NCBI GenBank assembly: GCA_035571275.1
Contig: DATMKQ010000372.1
Coordinates: 1 to 24,594, forward strand
Direction: 5' to 3'
Origin: Trebonia sp035571275
Lineage (GTDB): Bacteria; Actinomycetota; Actinomycetes; Streptosporangiales; Streptosporangiaceae
DNA: 24,594 bases
Each line of letters opens with the position of its first letter. Positions within the stretch are counted from its first letter, which is position 1. The translations under genes and the position numbers were made by a program. The notes under the pieces are model-generated. The model did not search any database. It had not been told where the DNA came from and saw only the letters and a program-made list of their open reading frames with translations. Of this stretch, positions 16,514 through 23,038 are shown in pieces.

Positions 16514-17672
16514 CGCAGCTCCGGTCCGGCGGCCGTCGGCGCCCGATCGTCACAGGCACCGTGCGGTGCGAGTGGTCGACAGAAGGCCGCGGAGTCGACG
16601 TCGGCACCGCTGCTAGGGCAGCCGCGCCGTATCCTTGCACGCACTCCGGGTCAGGCCCGTCCAGCGGCAGCCCGGTGAAGAACTTCGCGGCCATGCACCC
16701 GCCGCGGCACGAGTCGTAGAACCCGCAGGACCGGCACGCACCGCCGGTGTCCGGCGCGCGCAGCGAGGCGAAGAGCGACGAGGACCGCCACAGCGTCTCG
16801 AAGCCGCCCGGGTGGCGGATGTTCCCGGCCAGGAAGTTCTCATGGATCGCGAACGGGCACGCGTACACGTCGCCGACCGGATCGATCAGGCAGACCACTC
16901 GCCCCGCGCCGCACAGGTTCAGTCCGGGCAGCGCCGAACCGTACGCCGACAGGTGGAAGAACGAGTCGCCGGTCAGTATCTGCTCGCCGTGCGCCACGAG
17001 CCAGTCGTACAGCTCGCGCTGCTGCTCCGCGGTCGGGTGCAGGTCATGCCAGACGTCCGCGCCGCGCCCGGACGGCCGCAGCCGGGTAAGTCGCAGCTGG
17101 GCGCCGAAGCGGTCGGCGATGACCTTGAAGGCGTCGAGCTGCGGAATGTTCTGCCTGGTCATGACGACCGACAGCTTGAACCCGCGAAAGCCGGCGTTAT
17201 ACAGGTTCTCCATCGCCCGCATCGCGGTCGCGTACGACCCCGCGCCACGGACGGCGTCGTTGACGGCGGCGGTGGCGCCGTCGAGCGATATCTGCACGTC
17301 CACGTAGTCGCTCGCGGCCAGCCGCGCGGCCGCCTCGGGCGTGATCTTCACGCCGTTGGTGGAGAACTTCACCCCCACGTGGTGGGCGGTCGCGTAGTCC
17401 ACCAGCTCCCAGAAGTCGGGGCGCACCGTCGGCTCGCCGCCGCCGATGTTGACGTAGAAGACCTGCATCCGCTCCAGCGTGTCGATGACCTGCTTGCACT
17501 CGTCGGTCGTCAGCTCCGCCGGGTCACGCCGCCCCGATGAAGACAGGCAGTGCACGCACGACAAGTTGCAGGCGTAAGTGAGCTCCCAGGTCAGACAGAT
17601 CGGCGCGTCCAGACCAAGCTGGAACAGGTCGGTCAGCTTGCCCGGGGCAGACGCCTCTGGAGTGAGGGTCAT
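16476..17672 (-). CDS. mftC: Mycofactocin radical SAM maturase MftC
   Basis: A 398-residue radical SAM/SPASM enzyme. The SAM-cluster motif CNLSCVHC gives Cys35, Cys39 and Cys42, followed by GGGEPT. SPASM-type auxiliary-cluster cysteines are present in LCGAGRVVC, VYACPF and CRSCGFYDSCRGGC. MftC oxidatively decarboxylates the C-terminal Tyr of MftA and then forms a Val-Tyr C-C bond, giving a lactam. Length and motifs match the family. ATG 17672 overlaps the mftB stop by 4 bases (ATGA), so the genes are coupled. The C-terminal tail (PSVDHSHRTV...FAERH) is Arg/Pro rich and not conserved. It belongs to the mftABCF operon under MftR control. Confidence 0.97.
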   Translation of the reverse strand: MTLTPEASAPGKLTDLFQLGLDAPICLTWELTYACNLSCVHCLSSSGRRDPAELTTDECKQVIDTLERMQVFYVNIGGGEPTVRPDFWELVDYATAHHVGVKFSTNGVKITPEAAARLAASDYVDVQISLDGATAAVNDAVRGAGSYATAMRAMENLYNAGFRGFKLSVVMTRQNIPQLDAFKVIADRFGAQLRLTRLRPSGRGADVWHDLHPTAEQQRELYDWLVAHGEQILTGDSFFHLSAYGSALPGLNLCGAGRVVCLIDPVGDVYACPFAIHENFLAGNIRHPGGFETLWRSSSLFASLRAPDTGGACRSCGFYDSCRGGCMAAKFFTGLPLDGPDPECVQGYGAAALAAVPTSTPRPSVDHSHRTVPVTIGRRRPPDRSCDEDPLAGFAERH

Positions 17673-17962
17673 GCCGCCCTCCGTTCGGAAATCATCTTTG
17701 AATCCGCCAGCGCGGACAGAGCGCGGGTGTAAGCGGGCAGTTCCGCCTCCGTCACGCCGGCCGCCGCGCAGGCAGCCCGGGCGCTCGGGTGGTCGGCGAG
17801 CGACCGGACCAGCGCCAGCACCCGCTGGTTCTTCAGGAAGGACAGCCGCCGGGTGCCGAAGTGGTACAGCAGCGCGCCGAACGGCTCCGGGCGCAGCGAA
17901 ACGCGCGGGTCGACCTGCCAGGGCCGGTCGATGTCGAACGTGCCTGGTGGGTCAGTAGACAC
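17669..17962 (-). CDS. mftB: Mycofactocin precursor-binding chaperone MftB
   Basis: A 97-residue PqqD-like RiPP recognition element that binds MftA and delivers it to MftC. It begins with GTG 17962 inside the 3' end of mftA, overlapping it by 11 bases, and its stop overlaps the mftC start. Visible hallmarks are the segment DPRVSLRPEPFGALLYHFGTRRLSFLKN (strand-turn-strand of the winged helix, split here as PEPFGALLYHFGTRRLSF) and the C-terminal helices. Position between mftA and mftC confirms the assignment. Confidence 0.95.
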   Translation of the reverse strand: MSTDPPGTFDIDRPWQVDPRVSLRPEPFGALLYHFGTRRLSFLKNQRVLALVRSLADHPSARAACAAAGVTEAELPAYTRALSALADSKMISERRAA

Positions 17963-18065
17963 CGCACATACCGTCGATCGAGACCTCTTCGACCAGCAGT
18001 TCGTCGCTGGTGAGCTCGTCGGTCTCCGCCGCCTGCGCGGCCGCCTGCGCTGCTTGCTCGGCCAT
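17952..18065 (-). CDS. mftA: Mycofactocin precursor peptide MftA
   Basis: A 37-residue peptide precursor read on the minus strand from ATG 18065 to TGA 17952. It starts MAEQAAQAAAQAAETDE, continues with the acidic leader SDELLVEEVS and ends in the diagnostic core IDGMCGVY. The last two residues, Val36 and Tyr37, become the cofactor after MftC crosslinking and MftE cleavage. The Ala/Gln-rich N-terminus is more repetitive than in mycobacteria. The ribosome binding site GGAGG (18071-18075 as CCTCC) lies five bases before the start. It is the first gene of the operon. Confidence 0.96.
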   Translation of the reverse strand: MAEQAAQAAAQAAETDELTSDELLVEEVSIDGMCGVY

Positions 18066-18083
18066 GTCCGCCTCCGGTATTAG

Positions 18084-18098
18084 TGGCACTAAGTGCCA
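18084..18098. promoter_or_regulatory. Predicted MftR operator, site 1
   Basis: TGGCACTAAGTGCCA is a perfect 15-base palindrome (7-bp arms, one central A). It lies in the mftA leader between the predicted transcription start and the ribosome binding site. A related copy lies 40 bases away, centre to centre (18124-18138). The position between mftA and the divergent mftR supports binding by MftR. Confidence 0.75.
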
Positions 18099-18116
18099 TC
18101 AACAGCATCTGTGCCG

Positions 18117-18145
18117 AGAGTAACGACACCAGGTGCCAGAATCAA
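18117..18145 (-). promoter_or_regulatory. Predicted mftA promoter
   Basis: On the minus strand TTGATT (18145-18140) and TACTCT (18122-18117) are separated by exactly 17 bases. Transcription would begin near 18110, leaving a leader of about 45 bases before mftA. Operator site 2 occupies the whole spacer, and site 1 lies just downstream of the start, a typical repression layout. Confidence 0.65.
18124..18138. promoter_or_regulatory. Predicted MftR operator, site 2
   Basis: CGACACCAGGTGCCA is an imperfect version of site 1; the two share the pattern GRCACYARGTGCCA. It fits between the -35 and -10 of the predicted mftA promoter, so binding would block RNA polymerase. Confidence 0.7.
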
Positions 18146-18205
18146 GGAACATCACGCCGCCGGGCCGGATCGACGACGGGGAGTAAGATTCGGGCATCCG
18201 AGGGG

Positions 18206-18835
18206 ATGGTGATAGCCGTGCCGGCACCGCCCGCCGTCCAGGCCGCCGCCGGTCATCCCGGCCGCAGGCGCGTGACGTCGCGGGCGGAACTCGAGCAGGC
18301 GGCGTTCACGCTGTTCACGGCCAACGGGTTCGAACAGACAACGGTGGACGACATCGCGACGGCCGCGGGCATCGGGCGGCGCACGTTCTTCCGCTACTTC
18401 CCGTCCAAGAACGATATCCCGTGGGGGGCGTTCGAGCTCGAGCTCGAGAAGATGCGCGACCGGCTGAAGGCGTGCCCGCGCGAGGTTCCGCTGATGGACG
18501 CGATCCGGCTCGCGCTCATCGACTTCAACCGCGTCGCGCCGGCGCAGGTGCCGCTGCACCGGCGGCGGATGGAACTGATCCTGCGGGTCCCCACGCTGTT
18601 CGCGCACTCCACGCTCCGCTTCACCGCTTGGCGGCAGGTCATCGCCGATTTCGTCGCCGAACGGACCGACCGCCGCCCAGACGACCTAGCGCCGCAAGTG
18701 GTCGCGCACGCCGTCCTCGGCGTGGCCGTCGCGGCCTACGAGCACTGGCTCGACCACGACGGCACCGACCTCGGCGCGCTGCTTGACGCCGGCATGCGAC
18801 AACTCGACGCCGCCTTCACGGGGAGCCACAGCTGA
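18206..18835 (+). CDS. mftR: Mycofactocin system TetR-family regulator MftR
   Basis: A TetR-family protein of about 209 residues. The DNA-binding domain is in about residues 24-75: FTANGFEQTTVDDIATAAGI then GRRTFFRYFPSKNDI, followed by an all-helical ligand domain. MftR represses the mycofactocin operon and in mycobacteria is released by long-chain acyl-CoA. The longest frame opens at 18083, within the operator region, but ATG 18206 (or GTG 18209/18218) near GAGGGG is more sensible and gives a normal length. It is divergent from mftA and is followed by mftE, whose predicted start overlaps its stop. A TAAGAT at 18184-18189 could be its -10. Confidence 0.93.
   Translation: MVIAVPAPPAVQAAAGHPGRRRVTSRAELEQAAFTLFTANGFEQTTVDDIATAAGIGRRTFFRYFPSKNDIPWGAFELELEKMRDRLKACPREVPLMDAIRLALIDFNRVAPAQVPLHRRRMELILRVPTLFAHSTLRFTAWRQVIADFVAERTDRRPDDLAPQVVAHAVLGVAVAAYEHWLDHDGTDLGALLDAGMRQLDAAFTGSHS
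18820..18834 (+). promoter_or_regulatory. Ribosome binding site and CTG start of mftE
   Basis: GGGGAG (18820-18825) lies six bases before CTG 18832, which overlaps the mftR stop as CTGA. No ATG, GTG or TTG precedes the conserved N-terminus of mftE in frame. The GTG at 18871 would delete the family-conserved ARWTEVEAG segment and has no spaced ribosome binding site. Confidence 0.55.
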
Positions 18836-19536
18836 CCGGTATCACGCTGAGCTCCGCACGCTGGACGGAGGTGGAAGCGGGGCCACGGCGGCTGCTCGTG
18901 GTTCCGCTCGGCTCGCTGGAGCAACACGGGCCGCACCTGCCCCTCGACACCGACACGCGGATCGCCGTCGCCGTCGCGTCACGGGCGTGCGCGGGGCGCG
19001 CCGGGACCGGCCTCGCGCCGGCGGTGCCGATCGGCGCGAGCGGCGAGCACGCGGACTTCCCCGGCACGCTCTCGATCGGCGCCGCCGCGCTCACGCTGCT
19101 CCTGGTCGAGCTCGGCCGGCACGCGAGCCTGCACTGGTCGGCGATGCTGCTGGTGAACGGGCACGGCGGTAACGCCGCGGCGATCGCTGACGCGGTGCGG
19201 CAGCTCCGGGCGGAGGGACGCGAGTGTTATGTGTGGCACGCGGGGGTCCCAGGCTCGGACGCGCACGCGGGACGGATGGAGACGTCGATGATGCTCGCCC
19301 TCGCGCCGAGCGACGTGCGGCTAGCCGCCGCCGAACCCGGCGAGACCAGGCCGCTGGCGGAGATCATGCCCGCGCTGCGGGCCGGCGGCGTCCGCGCTTT
19401 GAGCCCGAACGGGGTGCTCGGCGACCCGACGGGCGCTAGCGCGCGGGAGGGCGAATGGCTGCTCGGCCAGCTCGCCGCCGACCTGACCGAGACGCTGGAC
19501 ACGCTGCTCACCGGCGTGGAAGGGAGCAACCTATGA
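18832..19536 (+). CDS. mftE: Mycofactocin peptidase MftE (creatininase family)
   Basis: A creatininase-fold metallopeptidase of about 234 residues that releases the crosslinked Val-Tyr dipeptide from MftA. Motifs are complete: VPLGSLEQHGPHLPLDTDTR with Glu, His and Asp metal ligands, GEHADFPGTLS, VNGHGGNAAAI, and AGRMETSMML with the last Glu ligand. I place the start at CTG 18832 because the N-terminal segment LSSARWTEVEAG is typical of the family, leaving GTG 18871 as the conventional alternative. The stop overlaps the ATG of the SDR gene. In mycobacteria mftE lies between mftD and mftF on the biosynthetic strand; here it has moved to the regulator side. Confidence 0.93.
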   Translation: MTGITLSSARWTEVEAGPRRLLVVPLGSLEQHGPHLPLDTDTRIAVAVASRACAGRAGTGLAPAVPIGASGEHADFPGTLSIGAAALTLLLVELGRHASLHWSAMLLVNGHGGNAAAIADAVRQLRAEGRECYVWHAGVPGSDAHAGRMETSMMLALAPSDVRLAAAEPGETRPLAEIMPALRAGGVRALSPNGVLGDPTGASAREGEWLLGQLAADLTETLDTLLTGVEGSNL

Positions 19537-20306
19537 CTCTCGCGGTCGTGACCGGGGCGGCGCGCGGCGTCGGCGCGGCGGTGGCCCGCCGCCTCGCCGC
19601 GACCGGCTGGTCGCTCCTGCTCGTCGACGCGTGCGCGCCGCAGCCGCCGCTGCGCTACCCGATGCCCACGCCGGCGGACCTGGACGCGGTCGCCCGCGCT
19701 TGCCGGGAGGCGGGAGCGCCGGATGCCGGCACGCTCGTCGCCGACGTCGGCGACGGCGCGGTCCGCGCCAAGATCCGCGCCGCGCTCGACGGCCGCGTGC
19801 CGGCCGCGGCGGTCGCGGTGGCCGGGGTGATCGTCGGTCATCTCGCGTGGGAAACGCCCGACGACGCGTTCGGGCTGATGATGCGGGTGAACCTGGACGG
19901 GGTCAGGCATCTGGCGGACGCGTGCGTGCCGCCGATGCTGACGGCGGGGTCGGGCCGGTTCGTCGCGGTGTCGTCGGCGGCCGCGCTGCGCGCGATGCCG
20001 CGGCTGGCCGCGTACTCGGCCGGCAAGGCCGCCGCCCTCGCCTACGTGCGCGCGCTGGCCGCCGACCTGGCCGGCACCGGCGTTACCGCCAACATCGTCT
20101 GCCCGGGGTCCACCCGCGGCGCGATGCTCGAGGCCAGCGCGGCCGTCTACGACCTGCCGTCCCAGGACACCTTCGCCGGGCAGGCACTGCTGCGCCGGCT
20201 CATCGAGCCCGATGAGATCGCGGCCGCGATCGCCTGGCTGTGCTCCCCCGACTCCGGCGCCCTCACCGGCGCGGTCATTCCCGTCGACGCCGGCCTTTCC
20301 GCGTAG
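19533..20306 (+). CDS. Mycofactocin-coupled short-chain dehydrogenase
   Basis: A 257-residue SDR with TGAARGVG (Rossmann), catalytic Ser in VSSAAAL and YSAGK (Tyr-x-x-x-Lys). After beta-2 it has the insertion DACAPQPPLRYPMPTPADLD, the type of insertion that buries NAD in mycofactocin-dependent SDRs, making the nicotinamide non-exchangeable so that mycofactocin serves as the external electron carrier. The usual NNAG reads AVAG here, so the structural Asn is missing, which suggests a distinct subfamily. ATG 19533 overlaps the mftE stop (ATGA). It is therefore part of the mftR-mftE operon and a likely client enzyme oxidising an unknown alcohol. Confidence 0.88.
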   Translation: MTLAVVTGAARGVGAAVARRLAATGWSLLLVDACAPQPPLRYPMPTPADLDAVARACREAGAPDAGTLVADVGDGAVRAKIRAALDGRVPAAAVAVAGVIVGHLAWETPDDAFGLMMRVNLDGVRHLADACVPPMLTAGSGRFVAVSSAAALRAMPRLAAYSAGKAAALAYVRALAADLAGTGVTANIVCPGSTRGAMLEASAAVYDLPSQDTFAGQALLRRLIEPDEIAAAIAWLCSPDSGALTGAVIPVDAGLSA

Positions 20307-20421
20307 CGGGCCGGCGCCTGTGATGGCGCGAGAGGGCGACGGACGGTCGGACTGCCTGGCATGGTCAAGACCCGGCCCTCTCGTGCATCTCCCCGTTGGG
20401 CTGGGTGCCCCGACTCGCGCT

Positions 20422-20467
20422 AACGTGGATCGCTTTCCATGGCCCGGCATGGAAAGTGATCCACGTT
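20422..20467. repeat. 46-nt near-perfect palindrome
   Basis: Left arm 20422-20441 begins AACGTGGATC and ends TTTCCATG; right arm 20448-20467 is its reverse complement with a single G-T pair, and the loop is GCCCGG. The 20-bp stem lies between the convergent mycofactocin SDR and TetR genes. It could be a bidirectional terminator or one copy of a dispersed REP-like repeat. The rest of 20307-20557 shows no gene. Confidence 0.85.
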
Positions 20468-20557
20468 CATCGAATTCGGTTGCCGGACCACGCTGCTAGC
20501 CTCGTTGGTCAGCCACGTTATCGGGGGCGCGGCACCTTTCGGCTGCCCCCACCGAGA

Positions 20558-21205
20558 TCAGACGGGCTGCCCGCCGGTCCAGAGGTCGGCGGCGCGGGCG
20601 GGGAACAGGCGGCCCAGGTGGTAGTCGATGACGGTCTGGGCCTGCTCAGGCGAAGACTGGCCGCCGATGACGCTCGACCCCAGACCCGCGGACATGGCCA
20701 GCAGGCTGAGGGCCTCCACGTCCGGGTCCAGGTCCGTGGGCGTGTCGCCCGCGGCCTGGGCCGCCCGTAGCTGGGCGGCGACCACGTCGATTACGGCCGT
20801 GGAGTTCCGGGCCAGGGACGTGATCGCCAGCGCGGGGTCGGTCAGCGACAGTGCCAGGTACGCCGTGTAGACGATGGTGAAGGTGCGCCGCTCGTCGTCG
20901 ACCGGCAGCCCTTCGATCAAGATGGCGGCGATGACGTCCCGCGGGTTGGCGGGGCCGTCTGTCTGCTTGGTCCGGTCGATCCGCGTCATGACCCGGCTGC
21001 CGAACTGGACCGCTAGCCGCTGCGTGGCGAAGAGCAAGAGCTCTTCCTTGGTGCCGAAGTAATACTGGACCAGCCGCAAAGACACGCCGGCTTCGGCCGC
21101 GACTTCCCGCATTCCTGTGGCGTGCAGCCCGCGCGTGGCAGCGGTCCGCACCAGCGCGTCCGCGATCTGCCGCCGCCGCTCCTCATGGTCCACCCGCTTC
21201 GGCAT
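20558..21205 (-). CDS. TetR-family regulator
   Basis: A 215-residue TetR-type protein beginning MPKRVDHEERRRQIADAL. The helix-turn-helix reads GMREVAAEAGVSLRLVQYYFGTKEELLL at about residues 31-58 (core AAEAGVSLRLVQYYFGTKEE). The C-terminal ligand domain is helical with no recognisable ligand motif. It is divergent from the alpha/beta hydrolase; a palindrome over the hydrolase start is its likely operator. Such pairs often detoxify or catabolise an ester or lactone that is also the inducer, which is inference. The gene converges on the mycofactocin SDR across the 46-nt palindrome. Confidence 0.93.
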   Translation of the reverse strand: MPKRVDHEERRRQIADALVRTAATRGLHATGMREVAAEAGVSLRLVQYYFGTKEELLLFATQRLAVQFGSRVMTRIDRTKQTDGPANPRDVIAAILIEGLPVDDERRTFTIVYTAYLALSLTDPALAITSLARNSTAVIDVVAAQLRAAQAAGDTPTDLDPDVEALSLLAMSAGLGSSVIGGQSSPEQAQTVIDYHLGRLFPARAADLWTGGQPV

Positions 21206-21244
21206 CCGCTCACCGTACCCCTCGTTGCCCGCCCGGATCCGTTA

Positions 21245-21262
21245 ATGATACGTTCGTATCAT
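21245..21262. promoter_or_regulatory. Predicted TetR operator over the hydrolase start
   Basis: ATGATACG (21245-21252) and CGTATCAT (21255-21262) form a perfect 8-bp inverted repeat with a TT centre. It covers the first two bases of the hydrolase ATG at 21261 and lies in the 55-base divergent space. The hydrolase has no ribosome binding site, so its mRNA is probably leaderless, with a -10 such as TAATGA (21243-21248) or TACGTT (21249-21254) inside the operator. Confidence 0.7.
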
Positions 21263-22163
21263 GAAACCCAAGGGCGAGCCGGGAACGTGGAAGAGCGACG
21301 CGGCGCGGGAGAAGTTCATGGCCGCATACGAGCGGGCCTTCGCGCTCTGGCCGCAGCCCCACGAGGAGTTCGACGTCGAGACGGCGACCGCGACCACGCG
21401 CGTGCACGCCTACCGGCCGCACCCCGACGGCCCGCCGGTCGTCTTGCTGGCCGGTGCCGGGTTCAACGCCTCGGGCTGGTACCCGCACGTGGCGGCGCTA
21501 GCCCAGGACGGCCCGGTATTCGGGATCGATATGCCCGGCGACGCGAATCCCAGCATCATGCGCGCCCCGATGACTCCCCCGGCGTCCTGCGCGGCCTGGC
21601 TCGACGAACTGCTCGCCCAGCTCAGCGACCGCCCGGCGCACTTGGTCGGCGCCTCCTACGGCGGCTGGGTCGCCATGAACCAGGCAATCCGCGCGCCCAG
21701 CCGGGTCGCCTCCATCACGCTGCTGGACCCCGCCGGGCTCACCAAGCTCGACGCCCGCTTCTGGCTGTGGTTGTACATCAGCGGCCTGGCCACCCTGACC
21801 CCGATGCCGCTGCGCCGCCACCTCGCCCGGTGGATGGACAACCAGACCATGCTGGAGCCGGAACTGATGACGCTCATGTGGGCAGGCATCCGCGGCTACC
21901 GGATGGAGCCGAAGTTCCCCGCCATCCTCACCGACGACGAACTCCGCGAAATCACCGTGCCGACCCTGGTGATCACCGGCGCGCGCAGCTCCCTCATCAC
22001 CCCGGCGCAGGCCCGTGACCGGGGAAGCCACATGCCGCACGCCGAGGTCGCTATCGTCCCCGGCAGCCACGGCGGCTTCAACCGCATCGACGCGCTGAAC
22101 GACCGCATCGTCGCCTTCATCAAAGCTCAGGCCACCGACAAGAACCGGGGCGTCCCTTCGTGA
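21261..22163 (+). CDS. Alpha/beta hydrolase
   Basis: A 300-residue alpha/beta hydrolase. The nucleophile elbow is GASYGGW with Ser132, the oxyanion region LLAGAGFNASGWY is at 62-74, and the catalytic His270 lies in PGSHGGFN. The usual Asp after beta-7 is not obvious: the segment reads VITGARSSLITPA with no acid at the expected place. Asp156 in LLDPAG, after beta-6, is a possible substitute. The cap region (about 160-215) has aromatic residues and Met, suggesting a hydrophobic substrate. The N-terminal 30 residues (KSDAAREKFMAAYERAF) are characteristic of a group in which a helix precedes the core. It is controlled by the divergent TetR protein. Substrate unknown. Confidence 0.92.
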   Translation: MKPKGEPGTWKSDAAREKFMAAYERAFALWPQPHEEFDVETATATTRVHAYRPHPDGPPVVLLAGAGFNASGWYPHVAALAQDGPVFGIDMPGDANPSIMRAPMTPPASCAAWLDELLAQLSDRPAHLVGASYGGWVAMNQAIRAPSRVASITLLDPAGLTKLDARFWLWLYISGLATLTPMPLRRHLARWMDNQTMLEPELMTLMWAGIRGYRMEPKFPAILTDDELREITVPTLVITGARSSLITPAQARDRGSHMPHAEVAIVPGSHGGFNRIDALNDRIVAFIKAQATDKNRGVPS

Positions 22164-22267
22164 ACCAACCCGTCCCGCGCCGGATCCGCGGGCATGCCGG
22201 CTGCCCAGACGGAGGGCCGGCGAGGCCGAGTGCACGGTGGAGGCCGCTGATGCGCTGTGAAAGCAGA

Positions 22268-22981
22268 TCATTCCGGTGACTTATAGAGGGCGTTCGCGAG
22301 GCGGGCGCGGTCGGCCGGGTCCGGGGCGGCCGCCTCGAGCAGGACCAGGCAGGCGCGCTGGCAGAGGTCGACGAGTTCGGCCTGGGTCATCGCCTGGGCT
22401 GTTGCGGGGGTCGCGATCCAGCCGAGGAGGGCTTCCTCGGCGAACGCTAGCCAGCCCGCGATCGTGGTCGTGATCGCCGCGTTGATCGGGGCGCCCGCCT
22501 CGGACAGGCCGAACACGAGCAGTTCGGCCAGCCTGTTGCGCATCGAGCGGTGCAAGCCGACGAGGTCCTCGTCGACGGTGCGCACCACGGCGAGGTAGAG
22601 CTCGGGGTGGCGCGCGATGTAGCCGACGAACGTTTCCAGACCAGCGCGCAACTGCTCGACAGGGCTCAGACCCCGATCGGGCTCGACCTGGGCTAGCAGC
22701 TCCCGCGCGATCTCCTCGATCACCGCCTGACGGAACTTGCGCTGGGTGCCGAAGTAGTGGAACAAGAGCCCGGCCGACACCCCGGCGTGCTCGGCCACGG
22801 CCTCTACCGAGATCTGCTCGACCTGCCCGCTCTCGACCAGGCGCCGCGCGGTGGCGAGGATCTGCTGGCGGCGGGCGGCCGGGGTCAGCCGACTGGCCGG
22901 GCGGCGTTCGGCGGCGGCAGCGTCGGGGGCGCCAGCGGCGGTAGTGGAAGCGTCGGTACCGGCAGCGGCGGGGTGATTCAT
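22268..22981 (-). CDS. TetR-family regulator
   Basis: A 237-residue TetR-type protein with an unusually long Ala-rich N-terminal extension (about 30 residues) before RLTPAARRQQILATARRL. The helix-turn-helix reads VEAVAEHAGVSAGLLFHYFG, typical of the family. The C-terminal part has helices such as HPELYLAVVRTVDEDLVGL, a pattern seen in regulators of lipid metabolism, but no ligand can be named. It is divergent from the PF10118 gene; two TTGA-N7-TCAA sites lie in between and probably serve as its operators. ATG 22981 is the frame start; a Met further in is not available before the helix-turn-helix. Confidence 0.93.
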   Translation of the reverse strand: MNHPAAAGTDASTTAAGAPDAAAAERRPASRLTPAARRQQILATARRLVESGQVEQISVEAVAEHAGVSAGLLFHYFGTQRKFRQAVIEEIARELLAQVEPDRGLSPVEQLRAGLETFVGYIARHPELYLAVVRTVDEDLVGLHRSMRNRLAELLVFGLSEAGAPINAAITTTIAGWLAFAEEALLGWIATPATAQAMTQAELVDLCQRACLVLLEAAAPDPADRARLANALYKSPE

Positions 22982-22992
22982 GCGGATCAGTC

Positions 22993-23011
22993 TATTGACT
23001 TGAGCTCAATA
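22993..23011. promoter_or_regulatory. Predicted TetR operator, site A
   Basis: TATTGA (22993-22998) and TCAATA (23006-23011) form a perfect inverted repeat with a 7-base spacer. It overlaps a -35-like TTGACT (22995-23000). A second copy is 27 bases further on. The site is 11 bases from the regulator start codon, so it could control both genes. Confidence 0.65.
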
Positions 23012-23019
23012 AAAGCTAC

Positions 23020-23038
23020 TGTTGAGTTGTGGTCAATA
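23020..23038. promoter_or_regulatory. Predicted TetR operator, site B
   Basis: TGTTGA (23020-23025) and TCAATA (23033-23038) repeat the TTGA-N7-TCAA pattern of site A. It spans the GTG start codon at 23029 and a -10-like TACTGT (23017-23022). The -35 TTGACT lies 16 bases upstream of that -10, placing transcription start at about 23029. Confidence 0.6.

Noticed and set aside
18083..18205. Extended N-terminus of MftR
   Set aside because: The extra 41 codons run through the operator and promoter region and are not TetR-like; ATG 18206 gives a normal length.
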